From positions 1 to 64,000 of the forward strand of contig JAKEHU010000001.1 in NCBI GenBank assembly GCA_022614855.1: DNA of 64,000 nucleotides. The letters run 5' to 3'. Shown in pieces: positions 60,481 through 64,000 of the stretch (position 1 is its first letter; every line of letters starts with the position of its first letter). Made by a program: the position numbers and the translations under genes. Source of the stretch: Chlamydiota bacterium. GTDB taxonomy: Bacteria; Chlamydiota; Chlamydiia; Chlamydiales; Rhabdochlamydiaceae. The notes beneath the pieces are model-generated. The model ran no database searches and was not told the DNA's origin. It saw only the letters and a program-made list of their open reading frames with translations.

Positions 60481-60720
60481 ATGTTTCAAGAAAATTTACA
60501 AGACGCAGGCGAGGTAATTCAAAATATTTTGATTCACCACCTTTCTATTCCAGGCGCTCCTGAAAACATCTCTCTTTTGTCTGCTGCTGAGACATTTCGT
60601 CCTGAGGAAGCAATGACCTCTGATTTGAGGAAAATTGCTCTAAGTCTTATCCGTTATCAAAATTCTACGCATGCAATGATTCAAGAATTAAATTTAATCT
60701 TGGGAGAAATTGCAGTCTAA
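60481..60720 (+). CDS. Small hypothetical protein (79 aa), second of a pair
   Basis: A 79-residue helical acidic protein (GEVIQNILIHHLSIPGAPEN, SDLRKIALSLIRYQNSTH, AMIQELNLILGEIAV). It starts immediately after the stop of the preceding gene. The pair has the same length, is co-transcribed, and may form a heterodimer; this is only a guess. No family is recognised. A 32-base gap separates it from the short 29-residue gene. Confidence 0.6.
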   Translation: MFQENLQDAGEVIQNILIHHLSIPGAPENISLLSAAETFRPEEAMTSDLRKIALSLIRYQNSTHAMIQELNLILGEIAV

Positions 60721-60752
60721 TTTAACATTAACTCCATTGATTAGGATAAATT

Positions 60753-60842
60753 ATGTCATCTGTAAAAAAGAAGCGTCGAGCTAAAATAGCTAGACACAAG
60801 CGCAAAAAAAGAAGACGCCGAGATCGCCATAAAAAAAGTTAA
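60753..60842 (+). CDS. AURKAIP1/COX24-like small basic ribosomal-type protein (29 aa)
   Basis: A 29-residue open frame with MSSVKKKRRAKIARHKRKKR, then RRRDRHKKS. It matches the AURKAIP1/COX24 (DUF1713) bacterial small-protein pattern MSSVxKKRRxKMxxHKxRKRR and is close to ribosomal protein bTHX-like tails. More than half of its residues are Lys or Arg. A GGATAA precedes the ATG. Such proteins are ribosome-associated in bacteria and mitochondria. The match is strong despite the short length. Confidence 0.75.
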   Translation: MSSVKKKRRAKIARHKRKKRRRRDRHKKS

Positions 60843-60880
60843 AAACTTTTTTTCCAAATATTTTTTATAAATTCGATTTT

Positions 60881-60909
60881 TTCTCTGTGTACTCTGTGCT
60901 CTCTGTGGT
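60881..60909. repeat. CACAGAG-type half repeat
   Basis: TTCTCTGTGTACTCTGTGCT followed by CTCTGTGGT is the reverse complement of the ACCACAGAG... arm at 33592-33627. It directly abuts the palindrome at 60910-61071, so two repeat types are fused here. Confidence 0.55.
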
Positions 60910-61071
60910 ATACCGAAATGAACTCAAAAATTGGTTTTGGGCAACGCGAAAGCTTTCGAAATTTGCCGATCTTAAATGATCTAATATTAATAATATGAGG
61001 TCATTTAAGATCGACGAATTGCGGTGCTTTGGCGCAGCCGAAAATCCAATTTTTGAGTTCATTTCGGTATA
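60910..61071. repeat. Long palindrome upstream of mnmG
   Basis: ATACCGAAATGAACTCAAAA with ATTGG (60910-60934) is mirrored by CCAATTTTTGAGTTCATTTC with GGTAT (61046-61070). The centre is another strong hairpin, GATCTTAAATGA with TCATTTAAGATC. The arms agree over nearly the full length apart from a mid segment (GGGCAACGCGAAAGC against GCTTTGGCGCAGCC). The mnmG ATG at 61087 lies 16 bases after the element. It is the clearest two-part palindrome of the set. Confidence 0.82.
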
Positions 61072-61086
61072 AAAAAGAAACCCTAT

Positions 61087-62910
61087 ATGTGGACCTATCC
61101 CGAAAATTTTGATGTCATTGTGATCGGTGGAGGACATGCAGGTTGTGAAGCAGCTCATGCTGCTGCAAAACTTGGTGTCTCCGTCCTTCTTTTGACAATA
61201 AACTTAGATACCGTTGGCAAATTGAGCTGCAATCCTGCTGTAGGTGGGACTGCAAAAGGTCATCTTGTCAGAGAAATTGATGCTTTAGGTGGAATCATCG
61301 GAAAAATTGCCGATCAAACTGCCATTCAATGGCGAATGTTGAACGCATCCAAAGGTCCTGCAGTCTGGTCGCCAAGAGCGCAAGTCGATAAATTTCTCTA
61401 TCAAATGCGCATGAAAGAAACTTTAGAAAAAATGGAAAATCTCTTTTTAAAACAAGGTACTATTGAAAAACTGCTGGTTAAAGATGGTGAAGTGGAAGGG
61501 GTTATTACTCTAGAAGGGATCATTTATAAGGGAAAAACAGTCATCATCTCTTCGGGAACTTTTTTACGAGGAATGATTCACATTGGAAAATCGGAGCAAC
61601 CTGGCGGAAGAGCAGGAGATAAACCCTCTACCCATCTTTCTGCAAATCTCGAAGAACTAGGTTTTTCTATTGGAAGATTGAAAACAGGTACTCCTCCTAG
61701 AATCAGCAAAAAGAGTATCGATTTCTCAAAATTAGAAGAGCAAAAAGGCGATACAGGAGTTCAATTTTCTTTTGATCCACCAGAGACTACTCCTCTTCCT
61801 CAAATTAGTTGCCATATCACCTATACAAATGAAAAGACGAAAGAAATCGTTCTAGAAAATCTCCATCAATCCCCGATGTATTCTGGGATTATCAAGGGGA
61901 TAGGAGTAAGGTATTGCCCTTCTATCGAAGATAAAATTGTCCGCTTTCAAGATAAAGAAAGACATCAAATCTTTTTGGAACCTGAAGGGTTGAATACGGA
62001 AGAGATTTATGCCAATGGGATCTCCTCTTCCCTTCCCTTTGATGTGCAGTTAGAGCTAGTTCATTCTATTGCAGGTCTTGAGAAAGCTGAAATCATGCGA
62101 CCTGCGTATGCAATTGAATATGATTTTGTGAAAAGTGGATCTCTCAACTCCACATTGGAAACAAAAATTATTAAGGGGCTATTTTTTGCAGGGCAAATCA
62201 ACGGCACAACGGGATATGAGGAGGCAGCAGCTCAAGGAATCATCGCTGGAATCAATGGTGCAAATCAAGTGCGTGGAAGATCTCCATTTACGCTAGACCG
62301 GTCTCAAGCTTATATCGGTGTATTGATCGATGAACTCATTTCTAAAGAGTTAGATGAACCTTATCGAATGTTTACGAGTCGAGCTGAATATCGGCTGCTT
62401 TTGCGCCAGGACAATGCAGATTTAAGACTAAGACCCATTGGTTATGAACTTGACCTAATTGAACAAAGTCGTTTTGATAAAACAGTAGAAAAACAACGGA
62501 TGATCGAGCTGCAAACGGATTTTCTCCAAAAAATGCATAAAAATATTGAGGGAAAATCTACCTCTCTTGCGCAATATTTAGCCCGACCGACAGTTCAATA
62601 TCGAGATTTGCTTTCTCAATTTCCTCAGCTCGTTCAAGACTTTGGAATCGAAATCAACCAACAAATCGAATGGAATTTGAAATTTGCTGGCTATATTCAA
62701 AGACAGGAAAAGGAGGTTTTCAAATTGAAAAAAATGGAATCTCTTCCAATTCCGCAAAGTTTTGATTATTCCAAAGTGACAGGGCTTCGGACAGAAGCTA
62801 GGGAAAAATTACAAAAACACAAACCCTCAACCCTTGGACAAGCATCGAGAATTTCAGGAGTTACTCCTGCTGATCTTTCCATCATTCTCGTAGCTTTAAA
62901 GAGAAAATAA
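61087..62910 (+). CDS. mnmG: tRNA uridine 5-carboxymethylaminomethyl modification enzyme MnmG (GidA)
   Basis: A 607-residue FAD protein. The dinucleotide-binding motif is VIGGGHAGCEAAHA at about 10-23; family motifs include NPAVGGTAKGHLVREIDALG (about 50-69), SKGPAVWSPRAQVDK and RYCPSIEDKIVRF. With MnmE it modifies U34 of tRNAs in the wobble position, preventing frameshifts. Length is typical (about 620). Its neighbour lplA starts after two bases; the same pair exists in Chlamydia (CT498-CT499). Confidence 0.96.
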   Translation: MWTYPENFDVIVIGGGHAGCEAAHAAAKLGVSVLLLTINLDTVGKLSCNPAVGGTAKGHLVREIDALGGIIGKIADQTAIQWRMLNASKGPAVWSPRAQVDKFLYQMRMKETLEKMENLFLKQGTIEKLLVKDGEVEGVITLEGIIYKGKTVIISSGTFLRGMIHIGKSEQPGGRAGDKPSTHLSANLEELGFSIGRLKTGTPPRISKKSIDFSKLEEQKGDTGVQFSFDPPETTPLPQISCHITYTNEKTKEIVLENLHQSPMYSGIIKGIGVRYCPSIEDKIVRFQDKERHQIFLEPEGLNTEEIYANGISSSLPFDVQLELVHSIAGLEKAEIMRPAYAIEYDFVKSGSLNSTLETKIIKGLFFAGQINGTTGYEEAAAQGIIAGINGANQVRGRSPFTLDRSQAYIGVLIDELISKELDEPYRMFTSRAEYRLLLRQDNADLRLRPIGYELDLIEQSRFDKTVEKQRMIELQTDFLQKMHKNIEGKSTSLAQYLARPTVQYRDLLSQFPQLVQDFGIEINQQIEWNLKFAGYIQRQEKEVFKLKKMESLPIPQSFDYSKVTGLRTEAREKLQKHKPSTLGQASRISGVTPADLSIILVALKRK

Positions 62911-62912
62911 AG

Positions 62913-63614
62913 ATGTATTTATTGAAACTAAAAAACTATCCCGTCTATAAGCAGCTGCAATTAGAAGAAGCGCTCCTTCGATCAGATCTTCGCAACTTTT
63001 GCATCATCAATGAAGGCTCTATACCTGCAATCGTAATGGGCATTTCAGGAAAAGCTCATGACTTCATCCATTCAGAAAACTACAAAAATTTTCCTATCCC
63101 CATCATCAAGAGATTTAGCGGCGGTGGAACCGTAATTGTAGATGAAGATACAATCTTTGTTTCTTTTATCTGTCAAAAACAGCTCCATTCTTTTCCCCTT
63201 TATCCAGAAAAAATCTTGCTCTGGACAGAAGGATTTTATCAAAAAGCATTTGAATTAGATCAGTTTCATGTAAGAGAAAACGACTATGTAATCGGCAAAA
63301 AAAAATGCGGGGGAAATGCTCAATATATTCGCAAAGATCGTTGGATTCACCACTCGACCTTCCTCTGGGATTTCAAAAAAGAAAGGATGGATTACCTTCT
63401 CTATCCTAAAAAAACTCCTGCCTATCGAGAGGGAAGAAATCATGGAGATTTTCTCTGCACTCTCTCCTCCTTTTTCCCAAGCAAAACCCATTTCATCGAG
63501 CCCATTGAGAGAGAATTGCAAAATCGATATCCATGCAAGGAAATTTCTTTGGATGAGCTACTTCCCCTTACTCAATTAGATCATCGCAAAGCAACAGCAG
63601 AAATTTTTATTTAA
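62913..63614 (+). CDS. lplA: Lipoate-protein ligase A
   Basis: A 233-residue enzyme that attaches scavenged lipoate to lipoyl domains of the 2-oxoacid dehydrogenases. The catalytic-domain motif RFSGGGTVIVDEDTIFVSFI is at about 67-86 and the lipoyl-binding KKKCGGNAQYIRKDRW at about 130-145. The gene lacks a C-terminal accessory domain, as in short bacterial ligases. It is linked to mnmG with a two-base gap. It indicates that this cell scavenges lipoate, as expected for an intracellular bacterium. Confidence 0.9.
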   Translation: MYLLKLKNYPVYKQLQLEEALLRSDLRNFCIINEGSIPAIVMGISGKAHDFIHSENYKNFPIPIIKRFSGGGTVIVDEDTIFVSFICQKQLHSFPLYPEKILLWTEGFYQKAFELDQFHVRENDYVIGKKKCGGNAQYIRKDRWIHHSTFLWDFKKERMDYLLYPKKTPAYREGRNHGDFLCTLSSFFPSKTHFIEPIERELQNRYPCKEISLDELLPLTQLDHRKATAEIFI

Positions 63615-64000
63615 AGTCACGATTGATCTTTACCCACCCATAAGTAGCATCAACACCAGTCAACCAGATATTTATTAAATGAGGTTCAAGAGTGCATGCA
63701 CAAGGAGGTAAAGAACTGTTAACTAAATCTACGCTATAGGTCATTTCTCTTTTGGTTTCAACTCCATTTGTCATATAAATCGTCCAGTAGCGTTTCCAAA
63801 AGCTTTTTTGGAATAATTTATCCATATAATCATAAATTGATTTCACAGTCGATTGAAGGTGAGTGGGCTCATTTAAGCAAGGAGGATGTACCATAAACTC
63901 AGAGTTTATCGTAAGATTTTTTAAACTGGTTTGGTTTACAGAAGGATCTAGTTTACCTTCAGCCGAAACAACTTTTTTGAGAGGCCACTCTAAATCTTGC
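63607..64000 (-). CDS. Partial gene at the window edge, hypothetical
   Basis: The minus-strand frame is open from the window edge (64000) to the TAA at 63607-63609 and gives the last 130 residues of a longer protein; the internal ATG at 63894 need not be the start. The visible end has a short Trp/Tyr-rich motif (FWKRYWTIYMTNGVETKREM) and the C-terminus GVDATYGWVKINRDFK. No membrane helix or known motif is seen. It overlaps the lplA stop by eight bases, tail to tail. No family could be recognised from this part. Confidence 0.6.
   Translation of the reverse strand, partial: QDLEWPLKKVVSAEGKLDPSVNQTSLKNLTINSEFMVHPPCLNEPTHLQSTVKSIYDYMDKLFQKSFWKRYWTIYMTNGVETKREMTYSVDLVNSSLPPCACTLEPHLINIWLTGVDATYGWVKINRDFK

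Noticed and set aside
1-64000. tRNA and rRNA genes
   Set aside because: No cloverleaf with anticodon loop or rRNA segments were recognised; rnpB is the only stable RNA gene seen.

Overview
The window is chromosomal DNA of a chlamydia-like bacterium (phylum Chlamydiota, probably an environmental Parachlamydiales/Simkania/Rhabdochlamydia-type lineage). The evidence is gene order. The blocks tig-clpP-clpX, chaperone-cdsD-cdsE-cdsF-cdsG-(CT668-like)-cdsN, cdsO-cdsP-cdsQ-pkn5-cdsC, dapF-clpP-glyA, xerC-ABC-F and mnmG-lplA all match blocks known from Chlamydia. The DNA is AT-rich. F-box plus ankyrin proteins point to a eukaryotic (probably protist or invertebrate) host cell. The genus cannot be fixed from the sequence alone.

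Layout. 1-2304: end of trigger factor, clpP, clpX. 2305-7930 (minus strand): a type III translocator/effector operon with a CopB-like two-helix translocator and a CopD-like partner, plus three unrecognised small genes, with a good sigma66-type promoter at 7399-7427. 7973-9007: truncated GH15 glucoamylase. 9074-15620: accessory metal island, with a Cys-Pro-rich membrane protein, a DUF6969-like protein, and a translationally coupled minus-strand operon (MerA-like oxidoreductase, VTT/TVP38 protein, CDP-alcohol phosphotransferase, MerT, MerA). 15836-17532: phage debris (small phage protein, DUF1064 nuclease-like gene, ParB-methyltransferase gene cut exactly at its DPP(Y) motif).

17618-39361: the main type III secretion (T3SS) cluster. 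It covers the inner ring (CdsD), needle (CdsF) and its helpers (CdsE, CdsG), ATPase (CdsN), stalk/ruler proteins (CdsO, two tandem CdsP-like genes), sorting platform (CdsQ with a strong internal start), a Ser/Thr kinase and a greatly enlarged secretin (CdsC). A complete two-partner secretion pair (TpsB/TpsA) sits between cdsN and cdsO. 39423-50638: housekeeping genes (der, SNF2 helicase, dapF, clpP, glyA) and a CT398/CdsZ-like zinc-ribbon coiled-coil protein. 50739-56671: five F-box proteins, four of them with ankyrin repeats of 31 residues. 56842-57248: RNase P RNA gene. Three 5' fragments of this gene lie between the ankyrin genes, so the region grew by tandem duplication of an (ankyrin gene + rnpB 5' end) unit. 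57295-64000: an S23-type four-helix-bundle gene with inverted repeats, xerC, an ABC-F ATPase, small genes including a 29-residue AURKAIP1/COX24-like protein, mnmG, lplA and a partial gene at the edge.

A striking non-coding feature is a set of long imperfect palindromes (about 105-175 bp) that fill gaps between genes at 914-1078, 19760-19932, 33757-33922, 46712-46816, 50662-50838 and 60910-61071, with a half copy at 39361-39453. Several abut or enter coding sequences. All functional calls rest on reading motifs and gene order by eye; no database search was run.
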